From Candidatus Borrarchaeota archaeon (GTDB taxonomy: Archaea; Asgardarchaeota; Sifarchaeia; Borrarchaeales; Borrarchaeaceae), in NCBI GenBank assembly GCA_016840645.1, contig JAEORY010000328.1:1-5154 (forward strand): DNA of 5,154 nucleotides, written 5' to 3'. Below the pieces are notes generated by a model. The model saw only the letters and a program-made list of their open reading frames with translations. It had not been told where the DNA came from and did not search any database. Each line of letters opens with the position of its first letter. Positions within the stretch are counted from its first letter, which is position 1. The position numbers were made by a program, and so were the translations under genes. Shown here in pieces: positions 1 through 5,154 of the stretch.

Positions 1-1397
1 GAAAATGCCATTCTTGCCGTAGACGCTGTTCTAAACTTAAAGCCTAAGTTGCTATCTACATATCCAAGTTCTCTTAAAATAAAGCGTTTTCCGTAATCAT
101 ATGGTGTGCTATATAGATTCCAGTATTCTGACGTATAGTTTATACCGTCATAAGTTAGAGACATGGCTACAGTAGCATCTTCAGAAATATGATGACCAGG
201 TATTGTTTCTATCTCTATTTCATCGACAGACATTCTTTCCATATTAACTACAGGAGTATAAAATATAGATTCAACTATTTCTCCGTAATGAGTTCTAACG
301 TCATTATCTAAAACACCCAATCTCGAATCTATTTTGTCGCCATATATCCATTTAGAAATTCTTGGATCGAATGAACCGTTTATTGCTCGGTATGTATTAT
401 CTCCCAATACATCTGTCTTTAAAATACTCCATCCTGATTCGCTTCCGAATATTCCACCTGTTGTAGCATTGTAGCATAGAGTTTCTTCAGGAAGATGAAC
501 AAGGATGAATGTTACGTTGTTTTCGGTTCTTGATTCTAATCGTATATCTGACATTTCGGATTCAGAATATTTAGATATTATTTTATCTATTTCTCTTGAT
601 GCTATTTTAGCAGTTGATCCAAGACCTACTGTATAAACAGATACACTATCATTTTTAGAGCCACCTACAATATAGAAAATCCCCCCCTCTTCTACTTTAG
701 CGTGTGTTGCAACAATCCCTATTTTTTGTGCCCTTGATTCTAAACGTCTGAAAGCGAAATTTGTCGTTGATCTATCCTCAAAATATTCTATTGAGTATCT
801 GTTCCATACAATTATCAGATTGTCCTGAGTTTTAGATATGCCTAAAGTGGGATCAGGCGCAAATTCTGAAGTAGCAAACTTTAGTGGGTCTATAGCTGAT
901 TCATTAGTTATATCAGTATGATATACGTTTTCACCATCTGTTAAGAAATAGTATCCATTTATCCAATCACCATCTATGACATTACCCAAATCTGGATCAG
1001 TTACCTCTCTGAAACCATTAACTGGATCATAGAGAAACATTTTACCCTCGCCTATAATTGCCTGAGTATTAAAGCTGTAAGGCATTCTTAATTGCTTTGT
1101 TCCTGGCACATCTCCTAGTTCAGTCACCGTTCCTGAAGAATCAACAGATATAAATTTTGTACCGGAAACCCTGAAATGAAGATTGAATCTTTCATTATAA
1201 TTTGATGCCCTGTCTATACCAGATCCAACACCAAACTCTGTCAGTCCAGGGTAATCCAAAATATATCCCTGTGCTCCTAATATGTTGCGGTTTACAGCGT
1301 ACATATTAACAAGCAATGCATCTCTATAGTCTGCTTCTAAAAAATCGCTACCAGAGCTTACCTTGTCGCCTTTTATAAGTGTTATTTTATCACGCAT
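1..1397 (-). CDS. P22 gp10-like packaged DNA stabilization protein (3' end outside window)
   Basis: This is a tail-hub protein that, in P22, binds below gp4 after packaging and helps keep the DNA in the head before the needle is added. Reading the minus strand from ATG at 1397 gives 465 uninterrupted codons to the window edge; P22 gp10 is 472 residues, so only a few are probably missing. By-eye matches to P22 gp10 run along the whole length: the PGLTEF motif (residues 50-55), YSIEYFE (201-207), KIGIVATHAK (225-234), the IDKIISKYSESEM stretch (270-282), HLPEETLCYN (301-310), and LGFKFR (451-456) near the end. An in-frame TGA lies four codons upstream of the ATG and the next Met is residue 32, which fixes the start. 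The start overlaps the gp4 stop by 8 nt and has no visible Shine-Dalgarno, so translational coupling to gp4 is likely. Family assignment is confident; function is by homology. Confidence 0.93.
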   Translation of the reverse strand, partial: MRDKITLIKGDKVSSGSDFLEADYRDALLVNMYAVNRNILGAQGYILDYPGLTEFGVGSGIDRASNYNERFNLHFRVSGTKFISVDSSGTVTELGDVPGTKQLRMPYSFNTQAIIGEGKMFLYDPVNGFREVTDPDLGNVIDGDWINGYYFLTDGENVYHTDITNESAIDPLKFATSEFAPDPTLGISKTQDNLIIVWNRYSIEYFEDRSTTNFAFRRLESRAQKIGIVATHAKVEEGGIFYIVGGSKNDSVSVYTVGLGSTAKIASREIDKIISKYSESEMSDIRLESRTENNVTFILVHLPEETLCYNATTGGIFGSESGWSILKTDVLGDNTYRAINGSFDPRISKWIYGDKIDSRLGVLDNDVRTHYGEIVESIFYTPVVNMERMSVDEIEIETIPGHHISEDATVAMSLTYDGINYTSEYWNLYSTPYDYGKRFILRELGYVDSNLGFKFRTASTARMAF

Positions 1398-2121
1398 CGA
1401 TCGATTTCACATTAAAGTTTACTTTTGTTTTAAGGACTCGACCACTATCCATATTTAGAGTAAAAAATACTCTGTTTAAACCGTATGCTGTGTCACTTGC
1501 TGATATTCTATATGTTATAATACCATCTGATTCACTGTCAGACACTTTTGTAAGTCCGTCATCGGTTGTAATGGTATAAGTCGATATCGTTTCACCTTCA
1601 TCAATTACAGGATTAAAATCTTCATTGTAATCCTTTGTTTCTCCTTGATATATAATTTTAGCATCAATGGGTATTTCAGCAAGCGGATTATAATATCCTT
1701 GATAATATGTACTGCAATAACATGATCTATTTCCAGTGCCTATTGGCATTCTATTAGGGTATTGAACTACAGGAATTGATATTCTACTGAATAAATATGA
1801 TGTTCCGGCTTTTGATTGTGTTATGAGTATAGGGTCAGGATTGAATCCCTTGCCGAAGTCAGACATTAATTTTTGTGCGAGTGTCCAGCCTACAGCGTCA
1901 TAAACATCTAATGGAAGATTATGTTCGCTTGACGTGTCAGGAAATTCCTCGAACGTATAGTTTAAATCAACTCCATAACCCAACAATTCACGCATATAAT
2001 TTTCAAGCCTGAAAAGAGCTTTTTCAATGTTTTCAGGAGAAGGAATAACAGTTATGCCTGATATTCTCAACTTTGAGTATGCATCGTTAATGATATCAGC
2101 TTTTGTGTTGTTCGTCGGCAT
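1390..2121 (-). CDS. P22 gp4-like tail accessory / head-completion protein with C-terminal Ig-like extension
   Basis: In P22, gp4 binds under the portal ring and starts assembly of the neck that closes the packaged head. Residues 1 to about 150 resemble P22 gp4 (166 aa): a helical N-terminus (TKADIINDAYSKL, 6-18), a second helix ending YMRELLGYGVDLNY (42-55), and the diagnostic YPNRMPIGTGNR (121-132), which aligns with the P22 YPSRMPTGSGNS motif. The protein is 243 aa. Residues about 155-243 form an extra beta-rich segment (YNEDFNPVIDEGETISTYTI and onward) that looks like the Ig-like domains of small phage fiber-tail adaptor proteins. An AAAAAAGG ribosome binding site at 2131-2138 lies 9 nt before the ATG, inside the 3' end of the preceding gene, which overlaps this one by 26 nt. 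Two close cysteines (C134, C136) are of unknown use. The gp4 call is firm; the identity of the C-terminal domain is tentative. Confidence 0.9.
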   Translation of the reverse strand: MPTNNTKADIINDAYSKLRISGITVIPSPENIEKALFRLENYMRELLGYGVDLNYTFEEFPDTSSEHNLPLDVYDAVGWTLAQKLMSDFGKGFNPDPILITQSKAGTSYLFSRISIPVVQYPNRMPIGTGNRSCYCSTYYQGYYNPLAEIPIDAKIIYQGETKDYNEDFNPVIDEGETISTYTITTDDGLTKVSDSESDGIITYRISASDTAYGLNRVFFTLNMDSGRVLKTKVNFNVKSIDA

Positions 2122-2296
2122 TATCTTCTACCTTTTTTGGTCTACCGGGTTTTCGCTTCTCTACAAGATCGTTTATATCTGCCGTCCATCCATCTTTAAG
2201 TTGCGCTTCGAGAAATTCTACCGGAAACACTTCGAATGTGCATTTAATTCCCTTAAATACGTGCGTGTCTCCTTTTTTAAATAGTTGTACTCCCAT
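2096..2296 (-). CDS. Small phage protein with a C-terminal AT-hook-like motif
   Basis: This is a 66-aa protein of unknown function between the coat and gp4 genes. Residues 1-45 (MGVQLFKKGDTHVFKGIKCT and onward) resemble a widespread class of short phage structural-region proteins that start with a beta-hairpin carrying a KGDTH-like motif and a GIKC/GITC element, followed by a DGW motif (35-37). The tail contains KRKPGRPKK (47-55), a basic-GRP-basic pattern like an AT-hook, then an acidic, hydrophilic end (VEDNADEQHKS). The start is supported by a GAAAGG ribosome binding site at 2303-2308, 6 nt from the ATG. The end overlaps gp4 by 26 nt in another frame, and the gp4 ribosome binding site sits in the codons for the PKKV part of the motif. 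The gene is therefore real, but DNA binding is only a possibility. Other reading frames over this region are shadows. Confidence 0.82.
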   Translation of the reverse strand: MGVQLFKKGDTHVFKGIKCTFEVFPVEFLEAQLKDGWTADINDLVEKRKPGRPKKVEDNADEQHKS

Positions 2297-2308
2297 TATT
2301 ATCCTTTC

Positions 2309-2340
2309 AATTTGGTGCCGGAATTAACCAGCACCAAATT
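2309..2340 (-). other. Strong hairpin after the coat gene (attenuator, processing or mRNA-stability element)
   Basis: In the minus-strand RNA, a perfect 10-bp inverted repeat AATTTGGTGC / GCACCAAATT is extended inward by one G-U wobble (read as T-G) and two G-C pairs, closing a 6-nt TTAATT loop, for 13 bp in all. The wobble is a pair only in the minus-strand RNA; in the plus-strand RNA it would be an A-C mismatch, so selection probably acts on the coat transcript. The hairpin starts 10 nt after the coat stop. The sequence after it is GAAAGGATAATA, the ribosome binding site of the next gene, with no U-tract, so it is not a standard intrinsic terminator. It could lower downstream expression, protect the 3' end of coat mRNA, or guide RNase processing. 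Confidence 0.7.
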
Positions 2341-2350
2341 TCTCAAGTTT

Positions 2351-3628
2351 TTATGTGTAACTTACAGCACATCCGCAATTTGAAGGGTTGTTAACCGTCA
2401 CGCCCCACCAGGAAAATATTACAAAACGGAAATTCTTTTCGAGAATATCACCGTCGTAGAGCAAATAGACTGGTTGGCCGTTAACAAAGCTGTCCTTGAC
2501 AACCTTCATGCCCCCCCACTCCTTAAACATTTCTACGGGAAGAGAACCTCCTGAAACAGTAACAGCAGATTTATCCCAAAACAAATTTGTTTGGTTTGAA
2601 GCGTCAATATTAACGCGATCCATTGTTGCCGTGTTGAGAATCTGAGTGTTAATGTTCGCATATGCTTTTTCGAGTGTAGAAAGAGCGGCGTCATCAAGAG
2701 CGATAGGTTTTGGGTATACAGTAACGCTTGTGCCAGTAGGCTTTGCTACGATTGTAAACTGCATAGGATCGGTAGTAACTGTTTTATCCATAAGTCCGAT
2801 CGCGTACACAGGAGTACCACCGTTGCTAAAGGTGACCTTATCTCCGATATTGTAACCTGCTGAAGCTGTTACTGCGATAGTTGCGGTTCTCCAATCGAAG
2901 TTTTGAACGATTCCTGTTGCGGTAGTTACAGTACCACCCAAAGGCTTTTCTGAAACGTTTGCAGTTACTGTGGTTCCAGGATTCGCACCTCCTGTAAGGT
3001 TCGGCAAGTATGACCCGGTATAAACGCTGAATTGTGCAACCTGTTTTTGCAACATTCCAGAGTTCCATACCGCTCTCGGAATTTCGTTGATTGTTTGCCT
3101 TGCTGAAAGGTCTTTACCGAACTTCTGCGTGTCTCTATCATTAAGTGTAAAGTAACGTTCGGATTGGTATGATTGCCGTTCGTTCATCTTGACCTGTGCA
3201 TTTGTGATGAAGTCCCATGCTGATGTATCGTTAGACCTGTAAAAGAGCGAGCCCTGAGTTGCAATAGCATTTGCTATCTCATAATTTTGCTTTGAAGCAA
3301 TCTTCCTTCCAGCTTCCTCAGCACGTCTCATGAAAAACTGATCATCGCGAATCTTATCGATTCTTTGTTTGACCACGTCATTCCATGGCGTACTCATAAT
3401 GTAAGGGCAACCTTCTTCAATAATATCTGTTTCATTTCCTGTCATATCCCATCCTTGCTGCAACGGGGCATGTTGCTGAACAGGTTTCCAATAAACATCT
3501 CCTGCGTTCTGAAGCATCGCGGGATCTGGTTCTTCATACGTTACAAGTGGTAGTAACTGTTCTTGAGTTTTGTGCGTTTCAATGATTTTATCCATCATTG
3601 CGTACACAATTTTAATTGTATCAGCCAT
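2351..3628 (-). CDS. Major capsid (coat) protein, P22 gp5 family
   Basis: This forms the icosahedral shell, assembling with the scaffold into a procapsid that expands on DNA packaging (HK97 fold). It has 425 residues; P22 coat has 430. By-eye matches to P22 coat are strong: the N-terminal MMDKIIET helix (11-18), YWKPVQQHAPLQQGWDMTG (46-64) against the P22 WMPVEQESPTQEGWDLT stretch, RRAEEAGRKIASKQNYEIAN (101-120), DTSAWDFITNAQ (134-145), YPKPIALDDAALS (305-317) and KAYANINT (321-328). An insertion (I) domain like that of P22 lies at about 215-310 and includes the YNIGDKVTFSNG strand pair (259-270). The C-terminus ends NCGCAVSYT, with two nearby cysteines. The ribosome binding site GGAG at 3639-3642 is 10 nt before the ATG and lies in the last scaffold codons. 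The gene begins 6 nt after the scaffold stop. High expression is expected. The call is confident. Confidence 0.96.
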   Translation of the reverse strand: MADTIKIVYAMMDKIIETHKTQEQLLPLVTYEEPDPAMLQNAGDVYWKPVQQHAPLQQGWDMTGNETDIIEEGCPYIMSTPWNDVVKQRIDKIRDDQFFMRRAEEAGRKIASKQNYEIANAIATQGSLFYRSNDTSAWDFITNAQVKMNERQSYQSERYFTLNDRDTQKFGKDLSARQTINEIPRAVWNSGMLQKQVAQFSVYTGSYLPNLTGGANPGTTVTANVSEKPLGGTVTTATGIVQNFDWRTATIAVTASAGYNIGDKVTFSNGGTPVYAIGLMDKTVTTDPMQFTIVAKPTGTSVTVYPKPIALDDAALSTLEKAYANINTQILNTATMDRVNIDASNQTNLFWDKSAVTVSGGSLPVEMFKEWGGMKVVKDSFVNGQPVYLLYDGDILEKNFRFVIFSWWGVTVNNPSNCGCAVSYT

Positions 3629-3634
3629 TTTCTT

Positions 3635-4579
3635 TTATCTCCATTTTGACACATCCATACCGGCTTGCCTTGCTGCCTTGTATGCTTCATAAGCAGACTG
3701 TGAGTCACCGTTTTTCTGCGCTTTATCATATTGGCGCTTTAAATTGCTCGTGTCTCCAAGCTGTTTGTCTCCTGACAGGTTTTCAGCCGGTTTGGGTGCA
3801 TTAGATTTAATTGTTTTCGGTCTTGTGAGCATAGCTTTACGCTCACCCAAAAGTATTGCTGCCTGAAGGCCGGATTGGTCATTCAAAAGAGCTGATTGAA
3901 ACTCCGAAAGAAATGTTTTGTTCCTTCCCAATGCGAACATAACTTTATCACTTCCGTCTCCAAGACGCGATATCATATAGTCAACTATTTGATCGCCACG
4001 ACCAGGATAAATTCTTTCAACGCTTTCTCTTACAAGCTCATCTGTTTGCTTGTACGTTTCCGCATCAATGTTGTTTTCAGTGATTAGTTTTTCAGCTCGT
4101 GTATAATGATCCTCAACGGCCTTGTCTATAGTCGCTTTTTGTTGTTCAATTAAGCGTTTTTGGTTCCTTGACTGTTCTAATGCTTCGAATTTGCTATTTT
4201 CGTAAGCGTCCATAGCAGCGTTATAATCGTCGATAGAGTCATAATCGTCGATAATTGGCCGCACAGTCGGAGGAACTTGTTGTTTTTTAGATCCTTCTAT
4301 TTTTTCGAGTCTTGCTTTTAATTCAGCAAGTTCTTGATCTTTTTCTGACAACCTCCCTTTTAATTTATCACGTTGCCGTATGTGAGCAGCAAGAGGTATT
4401 TTCTTTGGGGATGTATCGTCATCCTCAAGCAACCACGGTTCTACTTCTTCCGTGTCTTGTTCGTTAAGTTGACCATCTTGTATAGTTTCTTCCTCTCCTG
4501 TATGGTCATGTTCTTCTGTTTCTTCCTGCCCAACATTTTCTTCAACATTTTCTTCAACATTTTCCAAAACTTCATCCAT
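3635..4579 (-). CDS. Capsid assembly scaffolding protein
   Basis: This internal assembly chaperone would nucleate coat protein into a procapsid and leave before or during packaging. It has 314 residues, against 303 for P22 gp8. Layout: a strongly acidic, low-complexity N-terminus (1-56) starting with ENVE repeats; an IPLAAHIRQRDKLKGRLSEK motif (61-80) leading into a coiled coil (about 75-96); a DDYDSIDDYNAAMDAYE segment (111-127) typical of this class; helical middle parts; a GDGSDKVMFALGRN segment (207-220); and a basic, helical C-terminus rich in K, R, A and Y, ending MDVSKWR. A basic C-terminal helical segment is what P22 scaffold uses to bind coat. Position directly before the coat gene supports the role. 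The start is set by AAAGGG at 4587-4592, 7 nt before the ATG. Primary sequence identity to P22 gp8 is not obvious, so the call rests on organisation and resemblance to other podophage scaffolds. Confidence 0.87.
   Translation of the reverse strand: MDEVLENVEENVEENVGQEETEEHDHTGEEETIQDGQLNEQDTEEVEPWLLEDDDTSPKKIPLAAHIRQRDKLKGRLSEKDQELAELKARLEKIEGSKKQQVPPTVRPIIDDYDSIDDYNAAMDAYENSKFEALEQSRNQKRLIEQQKATIDKAVEDHYTRAEKLITENNIDAETYKQTDELVRESVERIYPGRGDQIVDYMISRLGDGSDKVMFALGRNKTFLSEFQSALLNDQSGLQAAILLGERKAMLTRPKTIKSNAPKPAENLSGDKQLGDTSNLKRQYDKAQKNGDSQSAYEAYKAARQAGMDVSKWR
3639..3642 (-). promoter_or_regulatory. Ribosome binding site of the coat gene
   Basis: GGAG lies 10 nt upstream of the coat ATG and is encoded within the last two sense codons (Trp-Arg, TGG AGA) of the scaffold gene. 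It supports the coat start at 3628 and ties coat translation to the end of scaffold translation. Confidence 0.75.
4532..4565 (-). repeat. 12-bp tandem repeat encoding acidic ENVE units
   Basis: The plus-strand unit AACATTTTCTTC occurs twice in full, followed by a partial third copy (AACATTTTCC). In the scaffold reading frame it encodes the tandem ENVE tetrapeptides at residues 6-16. The unit is a multiple of three, so copy-number change would keep the frame and only alter the length of the acidic tail. Confidence 0.85.
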
Positions 4580-4586
4580 GATTTCA

Positions 4587-4592
4587 CCCTTT
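4587..4592 (-). promoter_or_regulatory. Ribosome binding site of the scaffold gene
   Basis: AAAGGG lies 7 nt upstream of the scaffold ATG at 4579 and decides that start. It is just downstream, in transcript terms, of the hairpin-forming block at 4602-4650, so folding of that block could influence its use. Confidence 0.72.
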
Positions 4593-4595
4593 CAT

Positions 4596-4662
4596 GTTAA
4601 GGTAATTCCCTGTATGGCGACAGGTAGCGCAACCCTTGCATTACGGCAAGTTCGGTTAAGGT
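4596..4662. repeat. 8-bp direct repeats flanking a GC-rich 51-bp block
   Basis: GTTAAGGT occurs at 4596-4603 and again at 4655-4662. The 51 bp between them contain 27 G or C by hand count, clearly richer than the surrounding AT-rich genes. The second copy contains the Fn3 stop codon (TTA on the plus strand). Joining the two copies would leave a short, compact Fn3-scaffold junction like the other junctions in this cluster. This is compatible with a small insertion bounded by a target duplication, or with chance; the block has no obvious terminal inverted repeats. Confidence 0.5.
4602..4650 (-). other. Possible structured RNA element in the scaffold leader
   Basis: The minus-strand RNA can form two successive hairpins, each with a 5-bp stem and a 6-nt loop: CTTGC-CGTAAT-GCAAG (4635-4650) and CCTGT-CGCCAT-ACAGG (4609-4624). 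An alternative fold pairs GCAA-GGG-TTGC (4629-4639) beside the second hairpin, with both enclosed by an outer GTAAT/ATTAC stem (4640-4644 with 4602-4606), giving a three-way junction. The two folds exclude each other, as a switch would. It ends about 10 nt before the scaffold ribosome binding site. I recognise no known riboswitch or ribozyme core. The stems are short and function is unproven. Confidence 0.4.
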
Positions 4663-4991
4663 TCAATTTCTAACATATATTTTATAGTCAACTTTGGTGC
4701 TTTAATAGTTCTTACTTCGTTGCTATAATCAGATTCCAATCCTTCTGTATCGAAAGCGTTTACAGCAAAATAATGTGTTACATCACTCGGTAAATCGTTA
4801 AATGTATACGTTGTTACTAATCCTACCTCTACAGGGTCGTCATACTTTCTTGACTCAAGTCCATGGTATATTTTATATCCTGCAAGATCAGATTCTTTAT
4901 TTGCGTCCCATTTTAAAATAACGTCTGCTCCAAAAACTATCGAAGGTAAAAAAAGAATCATAAATAAAATTGTGTTGTTCACTTTTTTCAT
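4656..4991 (-). CDS. Secreted fibronectin type III domain protein
   Basis: This is a 111-aa protein with a clear Sec signal peptide: basic MKK start, hydrophobic core TILFMILFLPSIVF (7-20), and likely signal peptidase I cleavage after G21 (VFG-AD). There is no lipobox cysteine. Residues 22-96 form one Fn3 domain with the bacterial hallmarks VILKWDANKESDLAGYKIYHG (24-44), TTYTFNDLP (60-68), YFAVNAFDTEGLESDYSNEV (74-93). A short tail, LTIKYMLEIEP, follows. Such domains bind proteins or carbohydrates, but no specific ligand can be inferred. The ATG is 2 nt after the preceding stop, with an AAAGGA ribosome binding site inside that gene, so the two are co-translated. A signal peptide is unusual for a gene embedded in the head module. 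It may act in the periplasm or at the cell surface, for example in host interaction, but this is inference. Confidence 0.85.
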   Translation of the reverse strand: MKKVNNTILFMILFLPSIVFGADVILKWDANKESDLAGYKIYHGLESRKYDDPVEVGLVTTYTFNDLPSDVTHYFAVNAFDTEGLESDYSNEVRTIKAPKLTIKYMLEIEP

Positions 4992-4993
4992 TT

Positions 4994-5154
4994 CTAATAT
5001 CCTTTCTTTTTCGGTGATCGTTTTTTCTTTTTAGGCATTCCAGCCTCACTCATCGCTATAGCAATAGCCTGCTTTCTGCTTTTTACTTTAGGGCCTTTCT
5101 TGCTTCCGCTTTTGAGTTTTCCCTGTTTGTATTCTTTCATCACTTTCTTAACTT
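4994..5154 (-). CDS. DUF6496-like small basic protein (5' end outside window)
   Basis: The last 52 codons are visible. The segment KVMKEYKQGKLKSGSKKGPK followed by VKSRKQAIAIAMSEAG matches my recollection of the DUF6496 family: small basic proteins of unknown function common in phages and bacteria, with a KEYK-x-GKL-x-SGS motif and a SRKQAIAIALSEA motif. The C-terminus is a lysine-rich tail, MPKKKKRSPKKKGY, suggesting nucleic-acid contact. The frame is open to the window edge (VKKV before the internal Met), so the start is probably outside, although an ATG at 5140 could start a 48-aa product without a good ribosome binding site. The last codons (AAG AAA GGA) carry the ribosome binding site of the Fn3 gene. 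No role in head assembly is known to me. Confidence 0.8.
   Translation of the reverse strand, partial: VKKVMKEYKQGKLKSGSKKGPKVKSRKQAIAIAMSEAGMPKKKKRSPKKKGY

Noticed and set aside
1379..1579. Plus-strand reading frame of 66 codons over the gp4 gene
   Set aside because: It lies antisense inside a gene with clear homology, has no recognisable domain or convincing ribosome binding site, and the whole cluster reads on the minus strand.
2027..2327. Two overlapping plus-strand frames of 85 and 74 codons opposite the gp4 start and the AT-hook-like gene
   Set aside because: Both are antisense to genes supported by homology and ribosome binding sites. Their hydrophobic or Ser/Cys-rich look is what antisense of these codons gives.
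2309..2350. Hairpin after coat read as an intrinsic terminator
   Set aside because: There is no U-tract after the stem on the minus strand. Read on the plus strand it loses one pair and is followed only by a broken T-rich stretch, with no plus-strand gene to terminate.
2511..2517. G7 run (minus strand) in the coat gene as a programmed frameshift site; a similar run is at 681-687 in gp10
   Set aside because: The zero frame is open through both runs. In the coat, +1 slippage meets a stop at once and -1 slippage within about 10 codons, giving only truncated products with no extension domain.
2838..3068. Minus-strand 76-codon frame inside the coat gene
   Set aside because: It is out of frame within the coat coding region, rich in Arg, Asn and Tyr, and resembles no family; it is a frame shadow.
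4373..4600. Plus-strand 75-codon hydrophobic Phe-rich frame opposite the scaffold N-terminus
   Set aside because: It looks like a membrane protein only because Glu codons (GAA) read TTC (Phe) on the opposite strand; it is antisense to the acidic tract.
4602..4650. Known ribozyme or tRNA in the scaffold leader
   Set aside because: No hammerhead core (CTGATGA with GAAA), no tRNA-like cloverleaf or T-loop sequence, and the region is too short for most riboswitch classes.

Overview
The window is a late structural (head morphogenesis) block of a tailed double-stranded DNA phage or prophage. All seven protein genes read on the minus strand and are packed with overlaps or short gaps. The order along the transcript (high to low coordinates) is: DUF6496-like basic protein (5' end outside the window), secreted fibronectin type III protein, scaffolding protein, major coat protein, small AT-hook-like protein, gp4-like tail accessory/head-completion protein, and gp10-like packaged-DNA stabilization protein (last few residues outside the window). 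The order scaffold, coat, gp4, gp10 is that of Salmonella phage P22. Recalled P22 coat, gp4 and gp10 sequences match by eye, so this is a P22-like (podovirus-type) head and tail-hub module. The DNA is AT-rich and the proteins are divergent from the enterobacterial ones. The host is not identifiable; the secreted Fn3 protein resembles those of environmental Gram-negative bacteria and their phages, which is only a weak hint.

Right edge (4580-5154): the DUF6496-like gene and the Fn3 gene are 2 nt apart. They sit upstream of the scaffold gene, where P22 would have its portal gene directly. Between the Fn3 and scaffold genes lies the largest non-coding gap, 76 nt. It holds a GC-rich, hairpin-forming block bounded by an 8-bp direct repeat.

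Centre (2297-4579): the scaffold and coat genes are 6 nt apart, with the coat ribosome binding site inside the scaffold's last codons. A strong 13-bp hairpin with no U-tract follows the coat gene.

Left (1-2296): the AT-hook-like gene overlaps gp4 by 26 nt, and gp4 overlaps gp10 by 8 nt. gp4 is much longer than in P22 because of a C-terminal beta-rich, Ig-like domain.

Together these genes would build the procapsid (scaffold and coat) and then seal the portal and the packaged DNA (gp4, gp10). The portal and terminase genes are presumably just beyond the right edge, and needle or tail genes beyond the left. I see no tRNA, rRNA, CRISPR array, insertion sequence, integrase, attachment site or convincing sigma-70 promoter. 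No gene-free stretch exceeds 76 nt. The plus strand carries only shadow reading frames.
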